Counted from the first letter of the stretch, positions 25,533 through 34,796 are shown. The stretch is 64,000 nucleotides of DNA from Streptomyces sp. D2-8 (GCF_023184515.1 NZ_JAAHBP010000023.1:62001-126000), one strand, 5' to 3'. Notes: generated from the sequence alone by a model not told the origin. Program-made: numbers and translations.

Positions 25533-26738
25533 CTAGCCCTGGAATCGATACTCTTCGAGCAGCCGCCTGCCAATGATCATTTTCTGGATCTCGGCGGTAC
25601 CTTCACCGATGAGCAGCATCGGAGCCTCACGATAGAGGCGCTCGATCTCGTACTCCTTGGAGAAGCCGTAGCCGCCGTGGATCCGGAAGGCGTCTTCGAC
25701 GACCTCCTTGCAGTACTCGGAGGCGAGGTACTTCGCCATCCCGGCCTCGAGGTCGTTTCGCTCCCCGGAGTCCTTTTTGCGTGCTGCGTTCACCATCATC
25801 GCATGGGCGGCCTCGACCTTGGTAGCCATCTCCGCCAGCTTGAACTGGATCGCCTGGTGCTGGGCGATCGGCTTCCCGAAGGTGTGACGCTGCTGCGCGT
25901 ACCGGACGCCCAGCTCGAACGCACGCTGAGCGACACCGCAGCCACGCGCCGCCACATTGACGCGGCCGACCTCCACGCCGTCCATCATCTGGTAGAAACC
26001 ACGGCCAGTGACCCCGCCGAGCACCCGATTCGCAGGAATCCGCAGGCCATCCATGATGAGTTCGGTGGTGTCGACCCCCTTGTAGCCCATCTTGTCGATC
26101 TTGCCGGGGATCGTGAGGCCGGGACGCACCTCGCCGAAACCGGGCTCCTTCTCGACGAGGAAGGTCGTCATCGACTTGTGGGGCGCGGTGCCCTCGGGGT
26201 GACCTTCGTCACTCTTTACCAGAACGGCCACCAGAGACGACGTTCCGCCGTTCGTCAGCCACATCTTCTGGCCGTTCAGGACGTACTCCTCGCCGTCCTT
26301 CACCGCCTTCGACGTGATCGCCGACACGTCCGAGCCGAGGGCCGGCTCCGACATCGAGAACGCACCCCGGATGTCACCGGCCGCCATCCTCGGCAGGAAG
26401 TGGTCCTTCTGCTCCTGCGTGCCGTGCTGCTTGAGCATGTACGCCACGATGAAGTGGGTGTTGATGATGCCGGACACCGACATCCACCCCCGGGCGATCT
26501 CCTCCACGCACAGCGCGTAGGTCAGGAGCGACTCGCCCAGGCCCCCGTACTCCTCGGGGATCATCAGGCCGAACAGGCCCAACTCCTTCAGCCCGTCGAC
26601 GATCTGCTGCGGGTACTCGTCGCGGTGCTCCAGCTCCGTGGCGACCGGAATGATCTCCTTGTCCACGAAGTCCCGGACGGTGGACAGGATCTCCTGCTGG
26701 ATGTCGGTCAGACCGGCGGTCTGGGCGAGTCGCGCCAT
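25533..26738 (-). CDS. Acyl-CoA dehydrogenase, probable methylsuccinyl-CoA step
   Basis: A 401-residue FAD-dependent acyl-CoA dehydrogenase. The motifs FSMSEPALGSD (flavin contact), MWLTNGG and the C-terminal IHGGYGFSKEYEIERLYREA are normal. The catalytic base is Glu379 in GEGTAEIQ, the short-chain position. As the last gene of the operon with ccr, meaA, a malyl-CoA-type lyase and a MaoC hydratase, it most likely oxidises methylsuccinyl-CoA to mesaconyl-CoA. That assignment comes from context. GGAG lies 8 nt before the ATG, and the MaoC gene stops 2 nt upstream. Confidence 0.88.
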   Translation of the reverse strand: MARLAQTAGLTDIQQEILSTVRDFVDKEIIPVATELEHRDEYPQQIVDGLKELGLFGLMIPEEYGGLGESLLTYALCVEEIARGWMSVSGIINTHFIVAYMLKQHGTQEQKDHFLPRMAAGDIRGAFSMSEPALGSDVSAITSKAVKDGEEYVLNGQKMWLTNGGTSSLVAVLVKSDEGHPEGTAPHKSMTTFLVEKEPGFGEVRPGLTIPGKIDKMGYKGVDTTELIMDGLRIPANRVLGGVTGRGFYQMMDGVEVGRVNVAARGCGVAQRAFELGVRYAQQRHTFGKPIAQHQAIQFKLAEMATKVEAAHAMMVNAARKKDSGERNDLEAGMAKYLASEYCKEVVEDAFRIHGGYGFSKEYEIERLYREAPMLLIGEGTAEIQKMIIGRRLLEEYRFQG

Positions 26739-26740
26739 GG

Positions 26741-27253
26741 CTACTTCTCCTGCTCCCTGAGCTCGGGGCGGCCGGGCTGCTCGCCGCCGCGCTCCTTGAT
26801 GTACGTCTCGGTCGGCACCATCACCTTGCGGCGGAACACGCAGACCAGCGTGCCGTCCTGCTTGTAGCCCTTGGTCTCGACGTAGACGATGCCGCGGTCG
26901 TTCTTCGACTTCGACGGCCACTTGTCGAGCACGGTCGTCTGGCCGTAGATCGTGTCGCCGTGGAAGGTCGGCGCCACGTGCTTCAGCGACTCGATCTCCA
27001 GGTTGGCGATCGCCTTGCCGGAGATGTCCGGCACGGACATGCCGAGCAGCAGCGAGTAGATGTAGTTGCCCACGACGACGTTCTTGCCGAAGTCCGTCGT
27101 CTTCTCCGCATAGTTCGTGTCCATGTGGAGAGGGTGGTGGTTCATGGTGAGGAGACAGAACAGGTGGTCGTCGTACTCCGTGACCGTCTTGCCCGGCCAG
27201 TGCTTGTACGTCGCCCCGACCTCGAACTCCTCGTAGGTGCGCCCGAACTGCAT
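26741..27253 (-). CDS. MaoC-type hydratase, probable mesaconyl-CoA hydratase
   Basis: A 170-residue single hot-dog-fold MaoC hydratase. FEVGATYKHWPGKTVTEYDDHLF at the start and the catalytic Asp/His pair in the TMNHHPLHMDTNYAEKT region match the family. In the ethylmalonyl-CoA pathway a MaoC-type enzyme interconverts mesaconyl-CoA and beta-methylmalyl-CoA, and its place between the lyase and the dehydrogenase genes supports that role. It is half the length of double-hot-dog Mch of proteobacteria, so it should work as a dimer. Gaps to its neighbours are 5 nt and 2 nt. Confidence 0.85.
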   Translation of the reverse strand: MQFGRTYEEFEVGATYKHWPGKTVTEYDDHLFCLLTMNHHPLHMDTNYAEKTTDFGKNVVVGNYIYSLLLGMSVPDISGKAIANLEIESLKHVAPTFHGDTIYGQTTVLDKWPSKSKNDRGIVYVETKGYKQDGTLVCVFRRKVMVPTETYIKERGGEQPGRPELREQEK

Positions 27254-27258
27254 CGCGC

Positions 27259-28233
27259 TCAGCCCTCCGGAATCTCGAACTTGCTGGTGCGCTGCATGCC
27301 GGCGGCGCGGCCCTTGCCGGAGATGACGAGCGCCATCTTGCGGCTGGCCTCGTCGATCATCTCGTCGCCGAGCATCGCCGAGCCCTTCTTGCCGCCCGCC
27401 TCGGACGTGTAGTAGTCGTACGCGTCCAGGATCAGCTCGGCGTGGTCGTAGTCCTCCTGCGACGGCGAGAAGATCTCGTTGGAGGCCTCGACCTGGCCCG
27501 GGTGCAGCACCCACTTGCCGTCGAAGCCGAGCGCGGCGGCGCGCTGGGCGACCTCGCGGTAGCCGTCGATGTTGCGGATCTGGAGGTAGGGGCCGTCGAT
27601 CGCCTGGAGGTTGTTGGCGCGGGCGGCCATCAGGATCTTCATCAGGATGTAGTGGTAGGCATCCGCCGGGTAGCCGGGCGGCTGCTCGCCCACGACCAGC
27701 GACTTCATGTTGATGGACGCCATGAAGTCGGCCGGGCCGAAGATGATCGTCTCGACGCGCTGGGAGGCCGTCGCGATCTCGTTGACGTTGTTCAGGCCCT
27801 GCGCGTTCTCGATCTGCGCCTCGATGCCGATCTTGCCGACCTCGAAGCCCATGGTCTTCTCGATCTGCGTCAGCAGCAGGTCCAGGGCGACGACCTGCTG
27901 GGCCGTCTGCACCTTCGGCAGCATGATGCAGTCGAGGTTCTGGCCGGCGCCCTCGACGACCGTGACGACATCGCGGTACGTCCACTCGGTCGTCCAGTCG
28001 TTGACGCGCACGACCCGCGTCTTGCCCGTCCAGTCGCCCTCGTTGAGGAACTTCACGATGGTGTGCCGCGCCTCGGGCTTGGCGAGCGGGGCGCACGCGT
28101 CCTCCAGGTCGAGGAAGACCTGGTCCGCCGGGAGGCCCTGGGCCTTCTCCAGGAAGCGCGGGTTCGAGCCCGGTACCGCCAGGCAGGAACGCCGGGGGCG
28201 AAGGCGGTTGACCTGCGGAGCAGGGCTGGTCAT
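27259..28233 (-). CDS. CitE/HpcH-type malyl-CoA/beta-methylmalyl-CoA lyase
   Basis: A 324-residue Mg2+-dependent aldolase of the HpcH/HpaI-CitE family. RSCLAVPGSNPRFLEKA, VFLDLEDACAPLAKPEAR (substrate and metal contacts), IGIEAQIENAQGL (metal Glu) and IIFGPADFMASI are all seen. In this operon it should cleave beta-methylmalyl-CoA to glyoxylate and propionyl-CoA. Its ATG overlaps the meaA stop (ATGA), indicating coupled translation. Confidence 0.9.
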   Translation of the reverse strand: MTSPAPQVNRLRPRRSCLAVPGSNPRFLEKAQGLPADQVFLDLEDACAPLAKPEARHTIVKFLNEGDWTGKTRVVRVNDWTTEWTYRDVVTVVEGAGQNLDCIMLPKVQTAQQVVALDLLLTQIEKTMGFEVGKIGIEAQIENAQGLNNVNEIATASQRVETIIFGPADFMASINMKSLVVGEQPPGYPADAYHYILMKILMAARANNLQAIDGPYLQIRNIDGYREVAQRAAALGFDGKWVLHPGQVEASNEIFSPSQEDYDHAELILDAYDYYTSEAGGKKGSAMLGDEMIDEASRKMALVISGKGRAAGMQRTSKFEIPEG

Positions 28234-30278
28234 GCGGGGACCTCCAGAGGGTCGAGCTTGTTCGCTTTCCGGATCTCGTCGACGATGCGGCCGATGATCC
28301 CGGTGATGTCGAAGTCCTTCGGGGTGAAGACCGCGGCCACTCCGGCTGCCCTGAGCTGCTCGGCATCCCCGTTGGGGATGATGCCACCGGCGATCACCGG
28401 TATATCTGTGGCACCCGCCACACGGAGCCGTTCGAGCACGTCCGGCACCAGCTGGGCGTGCGAGCCGGACAGGATCGACAGGCCGACCGCGTGCACGTCC
28501 TCGGCCAGGGCCGCGTCCACGATCTGCTCGGGCGTCAGCCGGATGCCCTGGTAGACCACCTCGAAGCCGGCGTCCCGCGCGCGCACCGCGATCTGCTCGG
28601 CGCCGTTGGAGTGCCCGTCCAGGCCCGGCTTGCCGACCAGGAAGCGCAGCTTGCCCACGTTCAGGTCCTTGGCCGTCAGATCCACCTTGCGGCGGACCAC
28701 GGCGAGCGCGCTGCCCTCCTCGACGGGGACGGCCACCGGCGCCGAGGAGACGCCCGTGGGCGCCCGGAACTCGCCGAACACCTCGCGCAGGGCCCCGGCC
28801 CACTCGCCGGTCGTCGCCCCGGCGCGCGCGCACTCCAGGGTGGCCTCCATGAGGTTCTCGTTGCCGCGCGCGGCCTCCTTCAGCCGCTCCAGCGCCTTGC
28901 AGGGCCGCGGGTGGTTGAAGGGAGGCTGGTAGCGGCTGTCGCGCCACTGCTGGAGCGAGGCGATGACCCGGGCCTCGACCGCGGGGTCCACCGTCTGGAT
29001 CGCGGTGTCCAGGTCGGCGGTCAGCGGGTTCGGCTCGGTGCCCTCGAAGGCGTTGACACCGATGATCTTCTCCTGGCCGGACTCGATCCGGCCCCGGCGC
29101 TCGGCGTGCGAGGCGACCAGCTGCGACTTGAGGTAGCCGGACTCGACGGCCGCCATCGCGCCGCCCATCTCCTGGATGCGGTCGATCTCGGCGAACGACG
29201 CCTCGACCAGCTCCTCCACCTTCGCCTCGATCACCTTCGAGCCCTCGAAGATGTCCTCGTACTCCAGCAGATCGCTCTCGTACGCCAGCACCTGCTGGAT
29301 GCGCAGCGACCACTGCTGGTCCCAGGGGCGGGGCAGGCCGAGGGCCTCGTTCCAGGCGGGCAGCTGCACGGCACGCGCGCGGGCGTCCTTGGAGAGGGTG
29401 ACGGCCAGCATCTCCAGGACGATCCGCTGGACGTTGTTCTCCGGCTGCGCCTCCGTCAGGCCCAGGGAGTTGACCTGGACGCCGTAGCGGAAGCGGCGCT
29501 GCTTGGCGTTCTCAATGCCGTACCGCTCACGGGTGATGCGGTCCCAGATGCGGCCGAACGCCCGCATCTTGCACATCTCCTCGACGAAGCGGACGCCCGC
29601 GTTCACGAAGAAGGAGATGCGCGCGACGACATCGCCCATGCGCTCCTGCGGCACCTGGCCGGAGTCGCGCACGGCGTCGAGGACGGCGATCGCGGTGGAC
29701 ATCGCGTACGCGATCTCCTGGACCGGTGTGGCGCCCGCCTCCTGCAGGTGGTAGCTGCAGATGTTGATCGGGTTCCACTTCGGGATGTGGGAGACCGTGT
29801 ACGCGATCATGTCCGTCGTCAGGCGGAGCGAGGGTCCCGGCGGGAAGACGTGCGTGCCCCGGGACAGGTACTCCTTGACGATGTCGTTCTGGGTCGTGCC
29901 CTGGAGCTTGGTGATGTCCGTACCCTGCTCCTCGGCGACGACCTGGTAGAGCGCCAGCAGCCACATGGCGGTGGCGTTGATCGTCATCGAGGTGTTCATC
30001 TGCTCCAGGGGGATGTCCTGGAACAGCCGGCGCATGTCACCGACGTGCGCGATCGGCACGCCGACCCGGCCGACCTCGCCGCGGGCGAGGATGTGGTCGG
30101 AGTCGTAGCCGGTCTGCGTCGGCAGGTCGAACGCCACCGACAGACCCGTCTGGCCCTTGGCGAGGTTGCGCCGGTACAGCTCGTTGGACGCCTCGGCCGT
30201 GGAGTGACCGGCGTACGTGCGCATGAGCCACGGCCGGTCCTTCTCCCGCACACCTTCGGCGGGCTGACGCTCAGTCAT
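28230..30278 (-). CDS. meaA: Ethylmalonyl-CoA mutase (MeaA), B12-dependent
   Basis: A 682-residue adenosylcobalamin-dependent mutase carrying both the TIM-barrel catalytic domain (about 1-520; RTYAGHSTAEASNELYRRNL, SVAFDLPTQTGYDSDH) and the cobalamin-binding domain in one chain (about 540-682; GLDGHSNGAEQ supplies the axial His, then LSILSGSH). Single-chain architecture and direct linkage to ccr identify it as ethylmalonyl-CoA rather than two-subunit methylmalonyl-CoA mutase. It converts ethylmalonyl-CoA to methylsuccinyl-CoA. It starts 17 nt after the ccr stop. Confidence 0.93.
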   Translation of the reverse strand: MTERQPAEGVREKDRPWLMRTYAGHSTAEASNELYRRNLAKGQTGLSVAFDLPTQTGYDSDHILARGEVGRVGVPIAHVGDMRRLFQDIPLEQMNTSMTINATAMWLLALYQVVAEEQGTDITKLQGTTQNDIVKEYLSRGTHVFPPGPSLRLTTDMIAYTVSHIPKWNPINICSYHLQEAGATPVQEIAYAMSTAIAVLDAVRDSGQVPQERMGDVVARISFFVNAGVRFVEEMCKMRAFGRIWDRITRERYGIENAKQRRFRYGVQVNSLGLTEAQPENNVQRIVLEMLAVTLSKDARARAVQLPAWNEALGLPRPWDQQWSLRIQQVLAYESDLLEYEDIFEGSKVIEAKVEELVEASFAEIDRIQEMGGAMAAVESGYLKSQLVASHAERRGRIESGQEKIIGVNAFEGTEPNPLTADLDTAIQTVDPAVEARVIASLQQWRDSRYQPPFNHPRPCKALERLKEAARGNENLMEATLECARAGATTGEWAGALREVFGEFRAPTGVSSAPVAVPVEEGSALAVVRRKVDLTAKDLNVGKLRFLVGKPGLDGHSNGAEQIAVRARDAGFEVVYQGIRLTPEQIVDAALAEDVHAVGLSILSGSHAQLVPDVLERLRVAGATDIPVIAGGIIPNGDAEQLRAAGVAAVFTPKDFDITGIIGRIVDEIRKANKLDPLEVPA

Positions 30279-30295
30279 CTATGACCTCGGCTGTC

Positions 30296-31639
30296 TCAGA
30301 TGTTGCGGAAGCGGTTGATGGCGTCGACGTGCTGGGCGCGCTTCTCCTGGTCGCGCACGCCCAGGCCCTCCTCGGGGGCCATGCACAGCACGCCGACCTT
30401 GCCCTGGTGGAGGTTGCGGTGCACGTCGTAGGCGGCCTGGCCGGTGTCCTGAAGGGAGTACACCTTCGACAGCGTCGGGTGGATCTTGCCCTTCGCGATG
30501 AGCCGGTTGGCCTCCCAGGCCTCGCGGTAGTTGGCGAAGTGCGAGCCGATGATCCGCTTCAGCGACATCCACAGGTAGCGGTTGTCGTACTCGTGCATGT
30601 AGCCCGAGGTCGAGGCGCAGGTGGTGATGGTGCCGCCCTTGCGGGTGACGAAGACGCTCGCGCCGAAGGTCTCGCGGCCGGGGTGCTCGAAGACGATGTC
30701 GATGTCCTCGCCGCCGGTCAGCTCGCGGATGCGCTTGCCGAAGCGCTTCCACTCCTTCGGGTCCTGGGTGTTCTCGTCCTTCCAGAACTTGTAGCCCTCG
30801 GCGTTGCGGTCGATGATCGCGTCGGCGCCCATGGACCGGCAGATGTCCGCCTTCTGCTCGCTGGAGACGACGCAGATCGGGTTGGCGCCGCCGGCCAGCG
30901 CGAACTGGGTGGCGTACGAGCCGAGTCCGCCGCTCGCGCCCCAGATGAGCACGTTGTCGCCCTGCTTCATGCCGGCGCCGTTGCGGGAGACCAGCTGCCG
31001 GTAGGCGGTGGAGTTGACCAGACCGGGGGCGGCGGCCTCCTCCCACGACAGGTGGTCGGGCTTCGGCATCAGCTGGTTGGACTTGACCAGCGCGATCTCG
31101 GCGAGGCCGCCGAAGTTGGTCTCGAAGCCCCAGATGCGCTGCTCCGGGTCGAGCATCGTGTCGTTGTGGCCGTCGCTGGACTCCAGCTCGACGGAGAGGC
31201 AGTGCGCGACGACCTCGTCACCGGGCCGCCAGGCGTTGACGCCCGGACCGGTGCGCAGGACGACGCCCGCGAGGTCGGAGCCGATGATGTGGTACGGCAG
31301 GTCGTGGCGCTTGGTGAGCTCGCTGAGCCGGCCGTAGCGCTCCAGGAAGCCGAACGTCGACAGCGGCTCGAAGATCGACGTCCACACCGAGTTGTAGTTG
31401 ACCGACGAGGCCATGACGGCCACCAGGGCCTCGCCCGGGCCGAGCTCGGGCAGTGCCACCTCGTCCAGGTGGATCGACTTGCGGGGGTCCTTGTCGCGGG
31501 TCTCGAGGCCCGCGAACATCTCCGTCTCGTCCTTGTGCACGGTGATCGCGCGGTACGACTCGGGGAGCGGGAGGGCGGCGAAGTCCTCCGACGTGGAGTC
31601 GGGCGACTGGATCGCGGCCAGGATGTCCTTAACGGTCAC
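30296..31639 (-). CDS. ccr: Crotonyl-CoA carboxylase/reductase
   Basis: A 447-residue NADPH-dependent medium-chain dehydrogenase/reductase that reductively carboxylates crotonyl-CoA to ethylmalonyl-CoA. Diagnostic stretches are VMASSVNYNSVWTSIFEP, WGFETNFGGLAEIALVKSNQL, LVNSTAYRQLVSRNGAGMK and the nucleotide-binding IWGASGGLGSYATQFA. It is the key enzyme of acetyl-CoA assimilation and supplies ethylmalonyl units to polyketides. GTG 31639 has GGAGG 7 nt upstream. The leader is about 190 nt long and the predicted promoter contains a perfect operator-like palindrome. It is the first gene of a five-gene operon. Confidence 0.95.
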   Translation of the reverse strand: MTVKDILAAIQSPDSTSEDFAALPLPESYRAITVHKDETEMFAGLETRDKDPRKSIHLDEVALPELGPGEALVAVMASSVNYNSVWTSIFEPLSTFGFLERYGRLSELTKRHDLPYHIIGSDLAGVVLRTGPGVNAWRPGDEVVAHCLSVELESSDGHNDTMLDPEQRIWGFETNFGGLAEIALVKSNQLMPKPDHLSWEEAAAPGLVNSTAYRQLVSRNGAGMKQGDNVLIWGASGGLGSYATQFALAGGANPICVVSSEQKADICRSMGADAIIDRNAEGYKFWKDENTQDPKEWKRFGKRIRELTGGEDIDIVFEHPGRETFGASVFVTRKGGTITTCASTSGYMHEYDNRYLWMSLKRIIGSHFANYREAWEANRLIAKGKIHPTLSKVYSLQDTGQAAYDVHRNLHQGKVGVLCMAPEEGLGVRDQEKRAQHVDAINRFRNI

Positions 31640-31835
31640 GGTGTTGCCTCCGGCGGTGAGCGCCCTGAGGGAGGGGCGCCGATGGTTTCGTCGGTGCTGC
31701 TGAGGGTTGAGGGTGTGCCGTCGGTTCGGCGGTGGTGCTGTTCGGCAGCGCTGGGTGGCGCGGGAGGTTGCCTGTGACGCAGGCGCCCGGGCGAGCAGGC
31801 GGGTGAGCTTGCTGGGACGTCGCCCGGACCTCTTC

Positions 31836-31864
31836 AACGTATGACACCGCGTGTCACCCCGCAA
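31836..31864 (-). promoter_or_regulatory. Predicted ccr promoter with operator in the spacer
   Basis: On the minus strand: -35 TTGCGG (31859-31864), a 17-bp spacer, and -10 TACGTT (31836-31841). The spacer is almost wholly occupied by the perfect inverted repeat TGACAC-CGC-GTGTCA (31842-31856 on the plus strand). A protein bound there would block RNA polymerase. The neighbouring TetR gene is an obvious candidate, but binding is inferred. Confidence 0.6.
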
Positions 31865-31975
31865 GGCACTGAGTGCCAGAAGTTCCCCTCAGATGAAATC
31901 TTTACGTAACAAATGAGCGATGATCGATCGAATGGCCTCTCCGAGAGCCTGCAAAACGGCCCCTGACATGCCAAA

Positions 31976-32000
31976 ACGGCCACCCCAGTGGGGTGGCCGT
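31976..32000 (-). terminator. Intrinsic terminator of the tetR gene
   Basis: ACGGCCACCCC and GGGGTGGCCGT make a perfect 11-bp stem with a 3-nt loop, followed on the minus strand by TTTT. It begins 21 bp after the stop of the TetR gene and is the most canonical terminator in the window. It isolates tetR from the ccr promoter. Confidence 0.88.
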
Positions 32001-32020
32001 CATCACACAGGTGAAGGGGC

Positions 32021-32830
32021 TCAGCGCTCCTTGAGTGCCTGCTCGATCGTCCTCATGACCTCGTCCAGCGGGGCATCGGTGCGGGCGACCGTCACCAGCA
32101 CCTCGCCCTGCGACGAAGCCGTGGCCAGGGCCGGCTGCGGTTCCGTGGAGCGCCCGGCCCCGATGCCCGTGCCGAAGGTCTTGCGCACGATCGCGAAGGC
32201 GTGGTCCAGCTGCGCCTCCACGTCCCCCTGGCCGCCCGCTCGCAGCCAGCGCCGCAGCACGTGGTTGTGGGCGGTGACGACCGCGGACGCGGCGACCTCC
32301 GCCAGCAGCGGGTCGTCGTTGGCGTCGTCGGCGTGCGCGCGCTCGTCGAAGTGGCCGAGGAGATAACGGGTGAAGAGGCGCTCGTAGCGGGCCACCGACG
32401 CGATCTCCGCCTCGCGCAGGGTGGGCACCTCGCGCGTCAGCTTGTAGCGGGCGACCGAGATCTCCGGCCGGGCCGCGTACATCCGCATGACTTCCTTGAT
32501 GCCACGGCATACCGTGTCGAGCGGATGCTCGTGCGAGGGCGCGGCGTTGAGCACCGCCTCGGCGCGGATCAGGGTGTCGTCGTGGTCGGGGAAGATCGCC
32601 TCTTCCTTGGAGCGGAAGTGGCGGAAGAACGTGCGGCGGGCGACGCCGGCCTGGGCCGCGATCTCGTCGACGGTGGTCGCCTCGTACCCCTTGGTCGCGA
32701 ACAGCTCCATCGCGGCGGCCGCCAGTTCCCGGCGCATCTTGAGTCGCTGGGCGGCGGCGCGAGAGCCGGCGGCACTCTCCGGCGCGTCGGCCGTAGCTGG
32801 TGTACGTGAGGACTTGGCGGGCTGGGGCAT
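32021..32830 (-). CDS. TetR family transcriptional regulator upstream of ccr
   Basis: About 269 residues. The TetR helix-turn-helix is plain: LFATKGYEATTVDEIAAQAGVARRTFFRHFRSKEEAI (about 55-90), followed by a helical ligand domain. It lies directly upstream of the ccr operon in the same orientation but behind its own terminator. In Methylorubrum a TetR-type protein (CcrR) controls ccr, so a similar role is plausible here, as repressor or activator. ATG 32830 is used; ATG 32848 is equally possible, as neither has a strong Shine-Dalgarno. Confidence 0.85.
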   Translation of the reverse strand: MPQPAKSSRTPATADAPESAAGSRAAAQRLKMRRELAAAAMELFATKGYEATTVDEIAAQAGVARRTFFRHFRSKEEAIFPDHDDTLIRAEAVLNAAPSHEHPLDTVCRGIKEVMRMYAARPEISVARYKLTREVPTLREAEIASVARYERLFTRYLLGHFDERAHADDANDDPLLAEVAASAVVTAHNHVLRRWLRAGGQGDVEAQLDHAFAIVRKTFGTGIGAGRSTEPQPALATASSQGEVLVTVARTDAPLDEVMRTIEQALKER

Positions 32831-32846
32831 GCCCTGAACGTACTGC

Positions 32847-32868
32847 ATGTGCGCAGCTCGGTGCGCAT
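32847..32868 (-). promoter_or_regulatory. Repeat at the tetR start, possible self-operator
   Basis: Two copies of the self-complementary hexamer TGCGCA (32850-32855 and 32862-32867) flank GCTCGG, giving an inverted repeat immediately upstream of the TetR start region. TetR proteins commonly bind such sites over their own promoters. Confidence 0.35.
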
Positions 32869-32990
32869 GACCTGGTTCTCCACCGGAGCCCGGGGGCGGG
32901 GGATGGGCGGGCCGGTCGGCCGGGTGGAACCGGTCCGGGCCGAGCAGGCCACCCCACTCCGCGCCGGACCGGAACCAGTCGCCGGGACGC

Positions 32991-34796
32991 TCAGCGCTTG
33001 GCATATTCGCGGAAGCCACGGCCGGTCTTGCGGCCGAGGCAGCCCGCGGCCACCAGGTGCTCCAGCAGCGGCGCCGGAGCGAGCCCCGGGTCGCGGAACT
33101 CGCGGTGCAGGACCTTCTCGATGGCGAGTGAGACGTCCAGTCCGACGACGTCCAGCAGTTCGAACGGGCCCATCGGGTAACCGCCGCCCAGCTTCATCGC
33201 CGCGTCGATGTCGTCGAGCGTCGCGTAGTGCTCCTCCACCATCTTGATCGCGTTGTTGAGGTACGGGAACAGCAGCGCGTTCACGATGAACCCGGCGCGG
33301 TCACCGCAGTCGACCGGGTGCTTCCTGATCCGGCCGCACACCTCGCGGACCGTCGCATGGACGTCGTCGGCGGTCAGCACCGTGCGGACGACCTCGACCA
33401 GCTTCATGGCCGGCGCCGGGTTGAAGAAGTGCATGCCGATCACGTCCTGCGGGCGCGAAGTGGCCCGGGCGCAGGCGACGACCGGCAGCGACGAGGTCGT
33501 GGTGGCCAGGATCGCGCCCGGCTTGCAGACCTTGTCCAGGGCCGCGAACAGCTGCCGCTTGACCTCCAGGTCCTCGGCGACCGCCTCCACGGCCAGGTCG
33601 ACGTCGGCGAAGTCGTCGTACGTGCCCGTGGCGGTGATGCGGTCCAGGGTCGCGGCGGCGGCCTCGGCGGTCATCCGGCCCTTGTCGACCGAGCGGTTCA
33701 GGGACTTGCCGATCCGGGCCTTCGCGGTCTGCGCCTTCTCCGCGCTGCGGGCGGCGATGACCACCCCGTAGCCGGCCTTGGCGAAGACCTCGGCGATACC
33801 GGAGGCCATGGTGCCCGAGCCCGCGACACCGACCGAGCGGACCTCCCGGCCGGGAACCAGGTCGCCGCCCTCCAGCGGGGTCAGCGCGTCCCGCACCACG
33901 ACCGGGCTGCCCGGCGCCTCGTACGTGTAGAAGCCGCGCCCCGTCTTACGGCCGGTCAGGCCCGCCTCGCTGAGCTGCTTGAGGATCGGGGCCGGGGCGT
34001 GCAGCCGGTCGCGGGAGGCGGCGTACATGGCCTCCAGGACCGTGCGCGCGGTGTCGACGCCGATCAGGTCGAGCAGCGCCAGCGGGCCCATGGGCAGCCC
34101 GCAGCCCAGCCGCATCGCGGCGTCGATGTCCTCGCGGGAGGCGTACTTCGCCTCGTACATCGCGGCCGCCTGGTTGAGGTAGCCGAACAGCAGGCCGTCC
34201 GCGACGAATCCGGGGCGGTCGCCGACCGCGACGGGCTCCTTGCTCAGGTCGAGCGCGAGGTCGGTGACCGCCGTGACGGCCGCCGGCGCGGTGAGCACCG
34301 AGGAGACGACCTCGACCAGCCGCATCGCCGGGGCCGGGTTGAAGAAGTGCAGGCCCAGCACCCGCTCGGGGCGGGACGAGTCGGCCGCCAGGCGGGTCAC
34401 GGACAGGGCGTTGGTGCCCGTCGCCAGGATCGTCTCGGGGCGCACGATCCCGTCCAGTTCCCGGAAGATCTGCTGCTTGATCTCGTACGACTCCGGGGCC
34501 ACCTCGATGACCAGGTCGGCGTCGGCCGCGGTGCGCAGGTCGGCGGAGGTACGGACACGGCCGAGGATCTCGGCGCGCTCCTCCTCGGTCAGCCGCCCGC
34601 GCTCGACGCCACGGGCGGTGGAGGCCTCCAGGGCGGCGACGCACTTCGCGGCCTGGGACTCGCTGATGTCGATGCCGACGACCGTGCGGCCGGCCTTGGC
34701 GAGGACCTCGGCGATGCCGGTGCCCATCGTGCCGAGGCCGACGACGGCGATGGTCTGCAGCGGGGACTGGGACGGGTCGGAAAGGGGAGTGGCCAT
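32991..34796 (-). CDS. Tandem 3-hydroxyacyl-CoA dehydrogenase (two modules)
   Basis: A 601-residue protein made of two complete 3-hydroxybutyryl-CoA dehydrogenase modules in a row (about 1-295 and 310-601). Each has its own Rossmann motif (VVGLGTMGTGIAEVL; VAGSGTMASGIAEVF), catalytic-His segment (GLHFFNPAPAM; GMHFFNPAPAM) and C-terminal GRKTGRGFY/F domain. It lacks the enoyl-CoA hydratase half of true FadB. It should oxidise 3-hydroxyacyl-CoA with NAD+. Position upstream of the ethylmalonyl-CoA genes suggests supply of acetoacetyl-/crotonyl-CoA intermediates. ATG 34796 follows AGTCCCGCG with no strong Shine-Dalgarno. Confidence 0.9.
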   Translation of the reverse strand: MATPLSDPSQSPLQTIAVVGLGTMGTGIAEVLAKAGRTVVGIDISESQAAKCVAALEASTARGVERGRLTEEERAEILGRVRTSADLRTAADADLVIEVAPESYEIKQQIFRELDGIVRPETILATGTNALSVTRLAADSSRPERVLGLHFFNPAPAMRLVEVVSSVLTAPAAVTAVTDLALDLSKEPVAVGDRPGFVADGLLFGYLNQAAAMYEAKYASREDIDAAMRLGCGLPMGPLALLDLIGVDTARTVLEAMYAASRDRLHAPAPILKQLSEAGLTGRKTGRGFYTYEAPGSPVVVRDALTPLEGGDLVPGREVRSVGVAGSGTMASGIAEVFAKAGYGVVIAARSAEKAQTAKARIGKSLNRSVDKGRMTAEAAAATLDRITATGTYDDFADVDLAVEAVAEDLEVKRQLFAALDKVCKPGAILATTTSSLPVVACARATSRPQDVIGMHFFNPAPAMKLVEVVRTVLTADDVHATVREVCGRIRKHPVDCGDRAGFIVNALLFPYLNNAIKMVEEHYATLDDIDAAMKLGGGYPMGPFELLDVVGLDVSLAIEKVLHREFRDPGLAPAPLLEHLVAAGCLGRKTGRGFREYAKR

